From contig CAZFTD010000003.1 of assembly GCA_964521525.1 (NCBI GenBank), forward strand, positions 1 through 52,212: a stretch of DNA of 52,212 nucleotides. The letters run 5' to 3'. The translations under genes and the position numbers were made by a program. The DNA is from CALEUX01 sp964521525 (GTDB taxonomy: Bacteria; Bacteroidota; Bacteroidia; Bacteroidales; Marinilabiliaceae). Position 1 is the stretch's first letter, and each line of letters starts with the position of its first letter. This document shows, piece after piece, positions 18,711 through 27,156 of this stretch. The notes below the pieces were generated by a model. It had not been told where the DNA came from and did not search any database. It was given only the letters and a program-made list of their open reading frames with translations.

Positions 18711-18929
18711 CGTTTAAATTTAACTGTTTATATTTAAATATAAGATATTTAGATGTAAGATGGATAGAGAAGATTTGTAAGTTTTTATAGATGTCTCAGC
18801 ATCTTTCCAGACTGACCAGCCTACCGGCAGGCAGGTCTATCCATCTAATAATCTTATCCCGATTCTCGGGATTCCGTAAACTTCAAGTCTAATCATCTTA
18901 ATAATAATTTCAATATTAAATTTAAACAG
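18711..18929. repeat. Dispersed intergenic repeat region between convergent genes
   Basis: The interval is bounded by inverted copies of GTTTAAATTTAA (from 18712) and its complement ending TTTAAACAG at 18929. An 11-bp perfect inverted repeat lies inside (AGATGGATAGA at 18758-18768, TCTATCCATCT at 18836-18846). There is also a CCTACCGGCAGGCAGG palindrome near 18820 and a CCCGA/TCGGG hairpin at 18858-18870. The CCCGAGAATCGGG core recalls the copies at 40018-40078 and 46816-46879. No reading frame is supported. Confidence 0.6.
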
Positions 18930-18931
18930 TT

Positions 18932-20125
18932 TTATTTTATCAGCATTAATCCCGGATGATTGCCGGTAATACACCGACCGCCCTCGGGGGTTACAATAAA
19001 AGTGTTTTCTATTCCCACCATGCCAACATTTTTAACCCCTTTTTTGGGTTCTATGGCGAAAACCATATTTTCCTGAAGGGGCTCATTAAAACCTTTGGCT
19101 ATAACAGGTAGTTCGTCGATGGTTAAGCCTATTCCGTGCCCCAGAAATTTAACCTGACGGTTGCCATAACCCATGAAATTTTCAATGAAATCCGGTTTTA
19201 AGCCGTTCATTATGGTTTCGTAAATAACGGCAGGGATTTTGCCGGGTTTTAACATGGAGGCAATTTTGTGTTGAAGTTCAACACAGGCCTCATGTGTACT
19301 TATGGCATGGTCAGGAATTGGTGTGCCAAACATATAAGTCATGGTTTTATCGGAATGATAGCCATTAAAGCCCATGCCAATATCTACAAAAACAAGGTCG
19401 CCCTTTTTAAGTTTACGCTCTTTATTGCCTAAGCCTGGCATGGCCGGACTCATGCCATAGTTGCCCCCCGGCCCGTTAAAACTTGTTGGGTAAATCGAAC
19501 TTTCGCCAAAGCCAATTTGGCCAACTACCATTTCAGTGTCAAACATGCTGAATCGGGCTGTGCCCTGGTGTCCTTCGTTAAGCATTACTTTATACAATTC
19601 GCCGGCAAACTCCAGTTCCGACATGCCTTCATGTAGCAGTTCGGGAACACGTTGTTCCAATACCCGCTGATGAATGGCTCCCGATTGCTCCATAAACGAT
19701 AACTCGTAGGTGCTTTTAACAGCTCTTGTCATGGATATCTGGTAATCGAGCGGTTTAACCGAAGTGCATGGAAAGTATTTCTGAAACCTTTGGAGCATAG
19801 CCAACGGCACAAATTCTGATTCGAGATAAATGGTATCCGGTATAATTCTATAATCAGCCGCAGCATCACGATAGCTTTCCATTGGTTTGATGGACGGAAA
19901 AAGCGACTCATCAATAGTGCGTTCATAACTACGTCTCACCCAAAGTGTTGCTTCTTTTTCGCGCTCAATCAGTAACATGCCTTCGGGCATTGAACCTGTA
20001 AAGTATAACAGGTTTATTTTGCTGAAAATCACTGCTATTTTCCAGTCCGGATTTTGTAAATCCATTATTTGCCGAAAACGTTTCATGCGTGAAGAAAGTT
20101 CTGATACAGGCGTTTGGTAGTCCAT
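18932..20125 (-). CDS. M24-family metallopeptidase (Xaa-Pro aminopeptidase/creatinase-like)
   Basis: A 397-residue cytoplasmic protein with a creatinase-type N-terminal domain (residues ~10-160) and a pita-bread catalytic domain. The five dimetal ligands are recognisable: Asp near 247 in FVDIGMGFNGYHSD and the second Asp in that motif, His near 328 in FLGHGIGLTIDELP, Glu near 358 in FAIEPKKGV and Glu near 373 in VGIENTFIV. The His of GHGIG and the surrounding order match aminopeptidase P-like enzymes, which remove an N-terminal residue before proline. Creatinase or other C-N hydrolase function is possible. It is single and convergent with the broken hydrolase gene. Confidence 0.88.
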   Translation of the reverse strand: MDYQTPVSELSSRMKRFRQIMDLQNPDWKIAVIFSKINLLYFTGSMPEGMLLIEREKEATLWVRRSYERTIDESLFPSIKPMESYRDAAADYRIIPDTIYLESEFVPLAMLQRFQKYFPCTSVKPLDYQISMTRAVKSTYELSFMEQSGAIHQRVLEQRVPELLHEGMSELEFAGELYKVMLNEGHQGTARFSMFDTEMVVGQIGFGESSIYPTSFNGPGGNYGMSPAMPGLGNKERKLKKGDLVFVDIGMGFNGYHSDKTMTYMFGTPIPDHAISTHEACVELQHKIASMLKPGKIPAVIYETIMNGLKPDFIENFMGYGNRQVKFLGHGIGLTIDELPVIAKGFNEPLQENMVFAIEPKKGVKNVGMVGIENTFIVTPEGGRCITGNHPGLMLIK

Positions 20126-20331
20126 GTTGAAAAGTTTATTCTGTAAAAATAGGGTTTTTATGGCAGATGATAAACTGTTGCAGGCAGAAGGCAGAAGCTG
20201 AGTAAGTGAATAGTTTTTAGTGAAAATGAATATTTGGCATTGAATTAGATATCTTTTTGGCCATAGTTGGTTATATCTTAAAAAAAGATGTTTTCTTGGC
20301 TAAATTGGCTGTAAATATTTATAATTACCCT

Positions 20332-20339
20332 ATTTTTGA
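20332..20339 (+). promoter_or_regulatory. Candidate -7 promoter element for the LptF/LptG-type gene
   Basis: TATTTTTG matches TAnnTTTG, 39 bp before the ATG at 20379. A TTG at 20306-20308 is a possible -33 element, slightly far upstream. Confidence 0.45.
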
Positions 20340-20378
20340 AGTTTGAAATTGATTGATTTCGGAATCAAATTTTGTTGA

Positions 20379-21854
20379 ATGAAGAAGCTGCATTTATTCA
20401 TATTAAAGAGTTACCTGGGACCATTAACCATGACTTTTTTTATCTCGATGTTTATTCTGGTAATGCAGTTTTTATGGCGTTATGTTGACGACTTGGTAGG
20501 GAAAGGATTGGACTGGGATGTTTTGGCCGAGCTGCTTTTTTATGCATCCTTGCAGGTGGTTCCAATGGCTTTGCCACTGGCAATTTTGCTGGCATCGCTG
20601 ATGACATTTGGCAATTTGGGCGAAAACTATGAGCTTACCGCCTTAAAATCGGCAGGCATATCGTTGCCCCGAATCATGATGCCTTTAATTATTCTAACTG
20701 TATTTGTTTCAATTGCAGCCTATAAATTCTCCAACAACTTGTTGCCGGTTGCCAACCTGAAATTATACTCCATTCTTCATGGCATCAGGGAAACACGTCT
20801 TGAATTGGATATTAAGGAAAAGGTTTTCTATCAGGGTGTTGATGATTTTAGTATAAAGGTTGATGAAAAAGACCGTGAAAACAATTTGCTATATGGAGTA
20901 ATGATTTACGACCATCGCGACAGACAAGCCCGCAACAGTAACGTTACATTGGCCGACTCGGGCAAACTTCAAATGTCGTCAGATAAGAAGTTTTTATTAC
21001 TAACGCTCTTTGATGGAGTGCGTTACGACGAGCGGGTGAGCAATGAAACTTCGAGGCAGCAGCGGCGCGATTCCCGCTTATTCAGAACCGATTATTTTAA
21101 GGAACAACAAGCCATTATTCAATTACAGGGTTTTGATTTTTCGAAAACCGATGAGAGCATGTTCCGGCAGAGCGACAGGATGAAAAATATCAGCCAGCTC
21201 ACACACGATTTAGATTCAATAAGGGGAGAACGAAAAATTTATATTCAAAGCTTGGAAGAGCGTTCGTCAAACTTCTATTTTAACCGCCTGCGTTACGAAG
21301 ACAGAGCACAGCATGCTATCATTGATACAGCTGTGGTATTAAATGCCGATTCGTTATTCAACTCGCTCGATGGGTCAATGAAACGAATGGTGATAGAATA
21401 TGCATTACGCCAGGCGCGCGATAATAAACAGGTTATCGACGACCAGATGCGTTTTATTGAACGTGAGGATTTAAAAATCAGGCGTCACCTGATGGAGTTG
21501 CATCGTAAATTTACACTCTCGTTTGCCTGTTTGATATTTTTCTTTATTGGAGCACCGCTTGGAGCAATCATTCGAAAGGGAGGACTGGGGATGCCAGTAG
21601 TCATCTCGGTATTTTTCTTTATTATTTATTACATTATCGATACTATGGGTGCTAAGTTTGCACGCGAAGGTGTATGGATGATTTACCAGGGAATGTGGCT
21701 TTCATCGGCCATCTTATTGCCCGTTGGAATTTTTCTTACCTATAAATCGGCTACCGATTCGGCCCTGCTCAACGCCGATGCTTATATTATTTTCTTCCGG
21801 AAATTAAAATCGAAATTTCAGTTAAAACAAAAATCAGTTGATACTCCTTCTTAA
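20379..21854 (+). CDS. LptF/LptG (YjgP/YjgQ) family permease
   Basis: A 491-residue inner-membrane protein of the family that, with the LptB ATPase, extracts lipopolysaccharide from the inner membrane. Three N-terminal helices (residues ~13-35, ~50-75, ~95-115) include the coupling segment FGNLGENYELTALKSAGIS. A large periplasmic beta-jellyroll-like region follows (~120-390), then three C-terminal helices (LSFACLIFFFIGAPLGAIIR, VVISVFFFIIYYIIDTMGAK, SSAILLPVGIFLTYKS). The periplasmic part is longer than in E. coli LptF/G and contains a charged helical insertion (~230-375), common in Bacteroidota. It lies upstream of ribBA on the same strand but with a 182-bp gap holding its own promoter. Confidence 0.9.
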   Translation: MKKLHLFILKSYLGPLTMTFFISMFILVMQFLWRYVDDLVGKGLDWDVLAELLFYASLQVVPMALPLAILLASLMTFGNLGENYELTALKSAGISLPRIMMPLIILTVFVSIAAYKFSNNLLPVANLKLYSILHGIRETRLELDIKEKVFYQGVDDFSIKVDEKDRENNLLYGVMIYDHRDRQARNSNVTLADSGKLQMSSDKKFLLLTLFDGVRYDERVSNETSRQQRRDSRLFRTDYFKEQQAIIQLQGFDFSKTDESMFRQSDRMKNISQLTHDLDSIRGERKIYIQSLEERSSNFYFNRLRYEDRAQHAIIDTAVVLNADSLFNSLDGSMKRMVIEYALRQARDNKQVIDDQMRFIEREDLKIRRHLMELHRKFTLSFACLIFFFIGAPLGAIIRKGGLGMPVVISVFFFIIYYIIDTMGAKFAREGVWMIYQGMWLSSAILLPVGIFLTYKSATDSALLNADAYIIFFRKLKSKFQLKQKSVDTPS

Positions 21855-21867
21855 TTGTTTAATTTTG
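21838..21867 (+). promoter_or_regulatory. Promoter of ribBA
   Basis: A TTG at 21838-21840, a 19-nt spacer and TAATTTTG at 21860-21867 (exact TAnnTTTG) fit the Bacteroidota promoter pattern. They overlap the 3' end of the LptF/LptG-type gene. The start would be near 21873, giving a ~160-nt leader. Confidence 0.55.
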
Positions 21868-21880
21868 CACCGCCATTCAG

Positions 21881-21900
21881 TTGTTGGAGTATTCCAACAA
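21881..21900 (+). other. Hairpin in the ribBA leader
   Basis: TTGTTGGA at 21881-21888 and TCCAACAA at 21893-21900 form a perfect 8-bp stem with a 4-nt loop, near the predicted 5' end of the ribBA transcript. No conserved FMN-riboswitch core is seen in the leader. The hairpin may protect the transcript or regulate it. Confidence 0.45.
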
Positions 21901-22036
21901 AAGTGGGGGCAATTATAAAATTGGTTAAGCTTGGCCTGATTGAATTTGAACCCGCTGAACGCATAATAACAGGCGTTTGTAATAGGATTGTTTTTTAAAG
22001 TTATAGAGAATTATTTATTGAAGTAATTATAGATAC

Positions 22037-23281
22037 ATGTCGGAACAGCACGAAATTGTTCTCAATTCCATTGAGGAAGCAATAGAAGCCATAAAAAATG
22101 GTGAGTTGATAATAGTGGTAGATGATGAAGACCGCGAGAATGAAGGGGATTTTATTGCAGCGGCCCAATTAATTACACCTGAAAAGGTTAATTTTATGGC
22201 CAAATATGGCCGTGGCTTAATTTGTGCACCCATAACCGAGAAACGCTGCGAAGAGTTGGAACTTGACTTAATGGTGGGACATAATACATCACTGCATGCC
22301 ACGCCATTTACCGTTTCGGTTGATTTAATCGGAGAGGGCTGTACCACCGGCATTTCAGCATCTGACAGAGCAAAAACCCTTCTGGCGCTGTGCGATGCAA
22401 ATACAAAACCTGAGGATTTGGGGCGCCCGGGACATATTTTCCCTTTAAAGGCAAAAGAAAAGGGCGTTTTAAGACGAACCGGACATACCGAAGCGGCCGT
22501 TGATTTGGCACGGTTGGCAGGGTTATATCCAGCCGGTGTTCTGGTAGAAATCATGAATGATGATGGCTCCATGGCCCGCTTACCTGAGCTGGCTCAAATA
22601 GCACAAAAATTTAATCTGAAGTTGATATCCATCAAAGATTTGATTGCCTATCGTTTGCAGCAGGAGAGCCTGATAATAAAAGGGGTGGAGGTGCAGTTAC
22701 CTACAACTCATGGTAATTTCAGATTTATTCCGTTTAAACAAAAATCCAACGGGTTGGAACATATGGCCTTAATAAAAGGCACATGGGAACCCGATGAAGC
22801 CATATTGGTGCGTGTCCATTCGTCATGTGTAACAGGCGATATTTTCGGTTCCTTACGTTGCGAATGTGGTGAGCAACTCTATAAAGCAATGGACACCATC
22901 GAAAAAGAAGGCAAGGGTGTTATTGTTTATATGAATCAGGAAGGTCGGGGTATTGGTTTAATGAATAAAATTAAAGCTTATAAGCTCCAGGAAGAAGGGC
23001 TTGATACGGTGGATGCCAATGTGCAACTTGGCTTTGAAGCCGATGAAAGGGATTATGGTGTTGGTGCTCAAATACTGAGAGAGCTCGGGGTTTCTAAAAT
23101 GAAACTTATGACCAATAATCCCATTAAGCGAATTGGATTAGAAGGATATGGTTTGCAGATTGTTGAAAACGTTCCCATTGAGGTACAGCCCAACCCATTT
23201 AACGAGTTTTACATGCATACCAAGAAAAACCGCATGGGGCATAATCTTGACTTTTTTCAGTACCAAAAGAACGGAAAATAA
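22037..23281 (+). CDS. ribBA: Bifunctional 3,4-dihydroxy-2-butanone-4-phosphate synthase / GTP cyclohydrolase II
   Basis: A 414-residue fusion supplying both precursors of riboflavin. The RibB half (1 to ~205) has DDEDRENEGDF with the acidic Mg2+-binding residues, HNTSLHATPFTVSVD and RRTGHTEAAVDLARLAG. The RibA half (~206-400) has the three Zn-binding cysteines in SSCVTGDIFGSLRCECGEQ, followed by YMNQEGRGIGLMNKIKAY and the GTP-binding segment TNNPIKRIGLEGYGL. Both active sites look complete. No other riboflavin gene adjoins it. A strong terminator lies at 23304-23337. Confidence 0.97.
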   Translation: MSEQHEIVLNSIEEAIEAIKNGELIIVVDDEDRENEGDFIAAAQLITPEKVNFMAKYGRGLICAPITEKRCEELELDLMVGHNTSLHATPFTVSVDLIGEGCTTGISASDRAKTLLALCDANTKPEDLGRPGHIFPLKAKEKGVLRRTGHTEAAVDLARLAGLYPAGVLVEIMNDDGSMARLPELAQIAQKFNLKLISIKDLIAYRLQQESLIIKGVEVQLPTTHGNFRFIPFKQKSNGLEHMALIKGTWEPDEAILVRVHSSCVTGDIFGSLRCECGEQLYKAMDTIEKEGKGVIVYMNQEGRGIGLMNKIKAYKLQEEGLDTVDANVQLGFEADERDYGVGAQILRELGVSKMKLMTNNPIKRIGLEGYGLQIVENVPIEVQPNPFNEFYMHTKKNRMGHNLDFFQYQKNGK

Positions 23282-23303
23282 CACATTATTAATTAAAAGG
23301 AAT

Positions 23304-23337
23304 AAGCTGTTAGCTCTAAGCAGTTGACAGCTTTTTT
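23304..23337 (+). terminator. Terminator of ribBA
   Basis: AAGCTGT at 23304-23310 and ACAGCTT at 23327-23333 form a 7-bp stem with a 16-nt loop, followed by a T-run to 23337. A second, weaker hairpin (ACTGCC/GGCAGT, near 23361-23396) is followed by TTTTGCGTTTC. The rest of 23282-23558 is A+T-rich leader of the channel gene. Confidence 0.75.
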
Positions 23338-23558
23338 ATTACTGATTTGTGATTGATTAAACACTGCCCTTTAATGTCAATTAAGGTTGGCAGTTTTGCG
23401 TTTCTTTTTGAACTCATTGCCTTTGATTTCTAAATAGCCTCCTTTATTCTATCAATAAAAAAAGGTATTATTTTAATCACCTTTTACATGCTTATTGAAT
23501 ATTTAGTTCATAAATTTGTTTTGTCAAAATATATTGTTAAATTGAAAAATATATTAAA

Positions 23559-24386
23559 ATGGAAGAGTTAACAACAATGTTACCAGCCTCTGATAAACTT
23601 ATTGAACTGGGTGTTACCTACGGTGGCAAGCTGTTATTGGCCATTGCCACACTGCTAATTGGCTTGTGGTTGATTGGCAGATTGTCAAAAGTTTTGCGCA
23701 AAATATTTGAATTGAGGGCATTTGAACAAACCCTCCAAACATTTTTAATACAGTTAATAGCTGTTATTCTTAAAATACTCCTGTTTATTAGTGTTATAAC
23801 TATGGTTGGGGTTCAAATGACCTCATTTATTGCGCTGCTGGGTGCGGCTGGTGTTGCTTTTGGTATGGCCTTATCGGGCACTTTGCAGAACTTTGCCGGT
23901 GGGGTAATGCTATTGATTTTTAAACCGTTTAAAGTTGGTGATTTTGTTGAAGCGCAAGGATATACCGGGATCGTTAAGGAAATACAGATTTTTCACACCA
24001 TCCTTAACACCCCCGACCGCAAAACCATTATTATTCCCAATGGGGGGTTAAGTACGGGTTCAATGATTAACTACTCCTCAGAACCACTCCGGCGCGTTGA
24101 TTGGACATTTGGCATTAGCTATGGCGATAGTATCGATAAAGCCCGGGAAATTATTCTTGAACTGATGAATGCCGATGAACGAATTCACAAAGATCCTCAG
24201 CCTTTTGTGGGCGTAATTTCGTTGGGCGACAGTTCGGTTAACCTGGTAACCAGAGTATGGGTAGATACTCCAAATTACTGGGATGTATTTTTTACCATGA
24301 ATGAAAAAGTTAAAAAAGAGTTTGACAATCGCGGAGTTACTATTCCATTTCCGCAGCGCGATGTGCATTTAAAACAAGCTAAATAA
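23559..24386 (+). CDS. mscS: Small-conductance mechanosensitive channel (MscS family)
   Basis: A 275-residue inner-membrane channel that opens under membrane tension to release solutes during hypo-osmotic shock. Three transmembrane helices are visible: ~22-45, ~62-88 and the pore-lining TM3 at ~92-118, with the Gly/Ala pattern ALLGAAGVAFGMALSGTLQNF. The cytoplasmic beta domain carries FKPFKVGDFVEAQG and the family motif IIPNGGLSTGSMINYS. The C-terminal alpha/beta cage ends in TIPFPQRDVHLKQ. Length matches E. coli MscS (286). It precedes the DUF3078 gene by 79 bp, a possible two-gene unit. Confidence 0.93.
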   Translation: MEELTTMLPASDKLIELGVTYGGKLLLAIATLLIGLWLIGRLSKVLRKIFELRAFEQTLQTFLIQLIAVILKILLFISVITMVGVQMTSFIALLGAAGVAFGMALSGTLQNFAGGVMLLIFKPFKVGDFVEAQGYTGIVKEIQIFHTILNTPDRKTIIIPNGGLSTGSMINYSSEPLRRVDWTFGISYGDSIDKAREIILELMNADERIHKDPQPFVGVISLGDSSVNLVTRVWVDTPNYWDVFFTMNEKVKKEFDNRGVTIPFPQRDVHLKQAK

Positions 24387-24465
24387 CATTTACGGGCATG
24401 TACATAATGTGTTAACCCGAATGCCTGATACATGTTAAAAGGCGTTCAACTTAAAACCTTGCTAA

Positions 24466-25350
24466 ATGAAATGTAAACTTTTAATCATATCAGCTTTACT
24501 GATAATGCCGCTGTTCCTGAGAGCAGAGCAGAAGCCAGATTCGCTTAAAAACTGGAAAAACGGAGGCGATTTCTCCTTTACATTTTCTCAGGTATCGCTC
24601 AATAACTGGTCGGCCGGGGGTAAAAACTCCATGGCAGGAACTTTTTTGGTAAACGCTTTTGCCAATTATGAAAAGAATAAAAGCGTTTGGGACAATACAC
24701 TATTAATGGGTTATGGGTTAACAAAACTTGGATCAGATGATTTTGTAAAAACGGAAGACCGACTTTATTTAACATCCAAATATGGATATTTGGCTGGCAA
24801 ATCGTGGTATTATTCAGGTTTGGTTGATTTAAAAACTCAAATGACTACAGGATATCAGGATCCTCCTGCCAATACCATACGCATTTCTGAGTTGTTTTCG
24901 CCGGCTTACATGTTGTTTTCAGTGGGTATGGATTATAAGCCTAACGATGACTTTTCTCTTTATTTATCGCCTGTAACCAGTAAAATGACCATTGTCCTTG
25001 ATGAAGATTTATCCAATGCCGGAGCTTATGGTGTTGACCCCGGCGATAATGTAAAAAGTGAGTATGGCGCATTGTTAAAGACCGTTTATAAGAAAAGTAA
25101 TGTATTAAAAAACATTGATTTCTTTACCCGGCTCGATTTGTTTTCCAACCTGGGGAATGATCCTCAGCACATTGATGTGGATTGGGAAGCCCGCGTTAAT
25201 ATGAAAGTTAACAGTTATTTATCGGCGGTTTTTGCACTCAACCTGTTATACGACCACGATATTAAGTATATTAACGCCTCGGGTGTTGAAAAAGGGCCAC
25301 GTATTCAAACCAAACAGTTGTTAGGTTTTGGTTTAAACTTTAAGTTTTAA
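24466..25350 (+). CDS. DUF3078 family outer-membrane protein
   Basis: A 294-residue protein with a signal peptide (residues 1-20, LLIISALLIMPLFLRAE). The body matches the DUF3078 pattern of Bacteroidota: NWKNGGDFSFTFSQVSLNNW, SAGGKNSMAG, then alternating aromatic/hydrophobic beta strands and a final strand ending in Phe (GFGLNFKF), typical of an outer-membrane beta barrel. No enzymatic motif is visible and the function is unknown. It is followed by a strong terminator shared with the convergent SusD gene. Confidence 0.8.
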   Translation: MKCKLLIISALLIMPLFLRAEQKPDSLKNWKNGGDFSFTFSQVSLNNWSAGGKNSMAGTFLVNAFANYEKNKSVWDNTLLMGYGLTKLGSDDFVKTEDRLYLTSKYGYLAGKSWYYSGLVDLKTQMTTGYQDPPANTIRISELFSPAYMLFSVGMDYKPNDDFSLYLSPVTSKMTIVLDEDLSNAGAYGVDPGDNVKSEYGALLKTVYKKSNVLKNIDFFTRLDLFSNLGNDPQHIDVDWEARVNMKVNSYLSAVFALNLLYDHDIKYINASGVEKGPRIQTKQLLGFGLNFKF

Positions 25351-25431
25351 CCTGAGTTGAGCGTTTATTACCAAGTGAAATAGTTCATCTTGAATTTTAT
25401 CAATAAGGTTTATAATATCAATAAAATAAAG

Positions 25432-25453
25432 AAGCCACCCCGTTGGGTGGCTT
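25432..25453. terminator. Bidirectional terminator between the DUF3078 and susD genes
   Basis: A perfect 9-bp G+C-rich stem, AAGCCACCC at 25432-25440 and GGGTGGCTT at 25445-25453, with a CGTT loop. TTTCTC follows on the plus strand, and on the minus strand CTTTATTTTATTG follows. It ends both convergent transcripts. Confidence 0.85.
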
Positions 25454-25486
25454 TCTCATTAAAAGAAGAAAAACACAAGAGAAAAC

Positions 25487-27040
25487 TTAGTGACCCGGAT
25501 TTTGATCTGCTGTAGAAATAGCATTGTTGGCTCTTATTTCGTTAGCAGGAATTGGGAATAAATTATGCTTTGGTGCTTTAAAACCTAACGTTGAAAGTTC
25601 CTGTTCGGCTTTTCCCCAGCGAATTAAATCCCAATAACGACTGCCTTCGAAGGCGAGCTCCAGCTGGCGCTCTTTCATAATAGCTTCACGAAGAGCAGTC
25701 TGGTTAATATCTAATGGCAGAGCGGCCAGCTCTGCGCGGTTTCTGACTTTGTTAATTTCAAGAACCCCTTGTCCTGGTTTATTATCTTCGTTATAAGCCT
25801 CTGCAGCCATTAGCAATACATCGGCATAGCGAATTAAACGCCAGTTAATACCATAATTCAACTCTGGCGTTACACCTGGCGAAGTATTGGTTTCATCGGC
25901 ACGGGTGGCATATTTTATACGCAAATATCCCTCGTAATCGTGCCAATTATCTTCGTTTCCAAGTATTTGTCCACCAGCAGCAATAAATTCGGTATCTTTC
26001 ATAACAGTTCCTTTATACCTTGGGCCGTTATCGCCCATAGCTGTGAAAGCAGCACCAATTTTAGCTGTTGGTAAGTTAAATCCCCAGCCATTTATAAGAC
26101 CAACTGCCGATACATTGCCAAACAGGTTATCGCGGGGCCCCATCAATTGAACGTGGATGTTGCTTTCGCTACCACCTCCCCAACTAAAATTACCCCAGGT
26201 GTAACCCTCGCCGCTAGTGTATAATACCTCTAAAACAGACTCAGTTCCCAAGGCGCCTTTTTTTAGCCAAACATCACCAAAATTCGGCTCCAGACCATAT
26301 TCCTGTGATGAAATTACCTGGCTCAAAACACCATGAGCCAAAGCCCATTTTCCCTGATACAGGTAAATTTTCCCTAGTATTGATTGGGCGGTACCCTTTG
26401 ATACTCTGAATTTCTCGGCAGCCGACAATTGGCTCTTTAAAGGAAGATCGGCAATAGCAGCAATTAAATCAGTTTCCAATTCTGAATAAATGGTTGCTTT
26501 AGGCGTGCGGGGTTTATGAAATTCAGCTGCGGTAGCCGGATTTACAAAGAAAAACGGCACATCGCCAAACATTACTACCAATTCGAAATAGTTAAAGGCT
26601 CTCAGAACTTTTGCTTCAGCAACAATCTGCTTCGTAAACTCATTCTTGGGCTCAACCCTTTCAATAATTGTATTGCAAAGGTTGATGGTTTTATAAAATC
26701 CTTCCCAAATAGCAGTGGTTACAGGGTTGTCGGTTTCATTTTTAAAATCGTCCAGATTCTGATAAGGCAACTGGTCACTGGCCGATGAACCGGCATTACA
26801 ATCGTCGGCCGGCAGGTTTTTGGCAAAGTAGGCACTATTCCAATCGCGACCGTAATTCCACTGCATAAGATTATATACGCCTATTATTGCAGAGAAAGCT
26901 TCAGCATCGTTTTTTGGAAAGTTGTCACTTGATATTCTACCGGCAGGGGTAATTTCAAGAAAACTGTCGTTACAGGCCGGGCTCAACAATAGGAGCAAAA
27001 AAACCGGCAACACTTTAATTATATTATTTAATCGTTTCAT
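25487..27040 (-). CDS. susD: SusD/RagB-family glycan-binding lipoprotein
   Basis: A 517-residue surface lipoprotein that caps the SusC transporter and delivers oligosaccharides to it. The lipoprotein signal is PVFLLLLLSPAC (Cys23), followed by the acidic/aromatic NDSFLEITPAGRIS typical of SusD. TPR-like helices and the conserved C-terminal region (YADVLLMAAEAYNE, LEINKVRNRA, ERQLELAFEGSRYWDLIRWG, NLFPIPANEI) are complete. It is the last gene of the cellulose locus, 116 bp after susC on the same strand. Ligand is inferred from the GH9/GH94 neighbours as cello-oligosaccharide or another beta-1,4-glucan. Confidence 0.95.
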   Translation of the reverse strand: MKRLNNIIKVLPVFLLLLLSPACNDSFLEITPAGRISSDNFPKNDAEAFSAIIGVYNLMQWNYGRDWNSAYFAKNLPADDCNAGSSASDQLPYQNLDDFKNETDNPVTTAIWEGFYKTINLCNTIIERVEPKNEFTKQIVAEAKVLRAFNYFELVVMFGDVPFFFVNPATAAEFHKPRTPKATIYSELETDLIAAIADLPLKSQLSAAEKFRVSKGTAQSILGKIYLYQGKWALAHGVLSQVISSQEYGLEPNFGDVWLKKGALGTESVLEVLYTSGEGYTWGNFSWGGGSESNIHVQLMGPRDNLFGNVSAVGLINGWGFNLPTAKIGAAFTAMGDNGPRYKGTVMKDTEFIAAGGQILGNEDNWHDYEGYLRIKYATRADETNTSPGVTPELNYGINWRLIRYADVLLMAAEAYNEDNKPGQGVLEINKVRNRAELAALPLDINQTALREAIMKERQLELAFEGSRYWDLIRWGKAEQELSTLGFKAPKHNLFPIPANEIRANNAISTADQNPGH

Positions 27041-27156
27041 CGTGATAAAATTTATTTGTTATGGACTTATGGAACCTTAGCGCCCAATGGGCAGGTTTCC
27101 ATTCTGTTGATTTTATTCACTTTGGGTTGGGTTTTAAATCTGCTAATTTGTTTGAC

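Noticed and set aside
21855..22036. FMN riboswitch before ribBA
   Set aside because: None of the conserved FMN-aptamer blocks are visible, only a simple hairpin and A+T-rich sequence.
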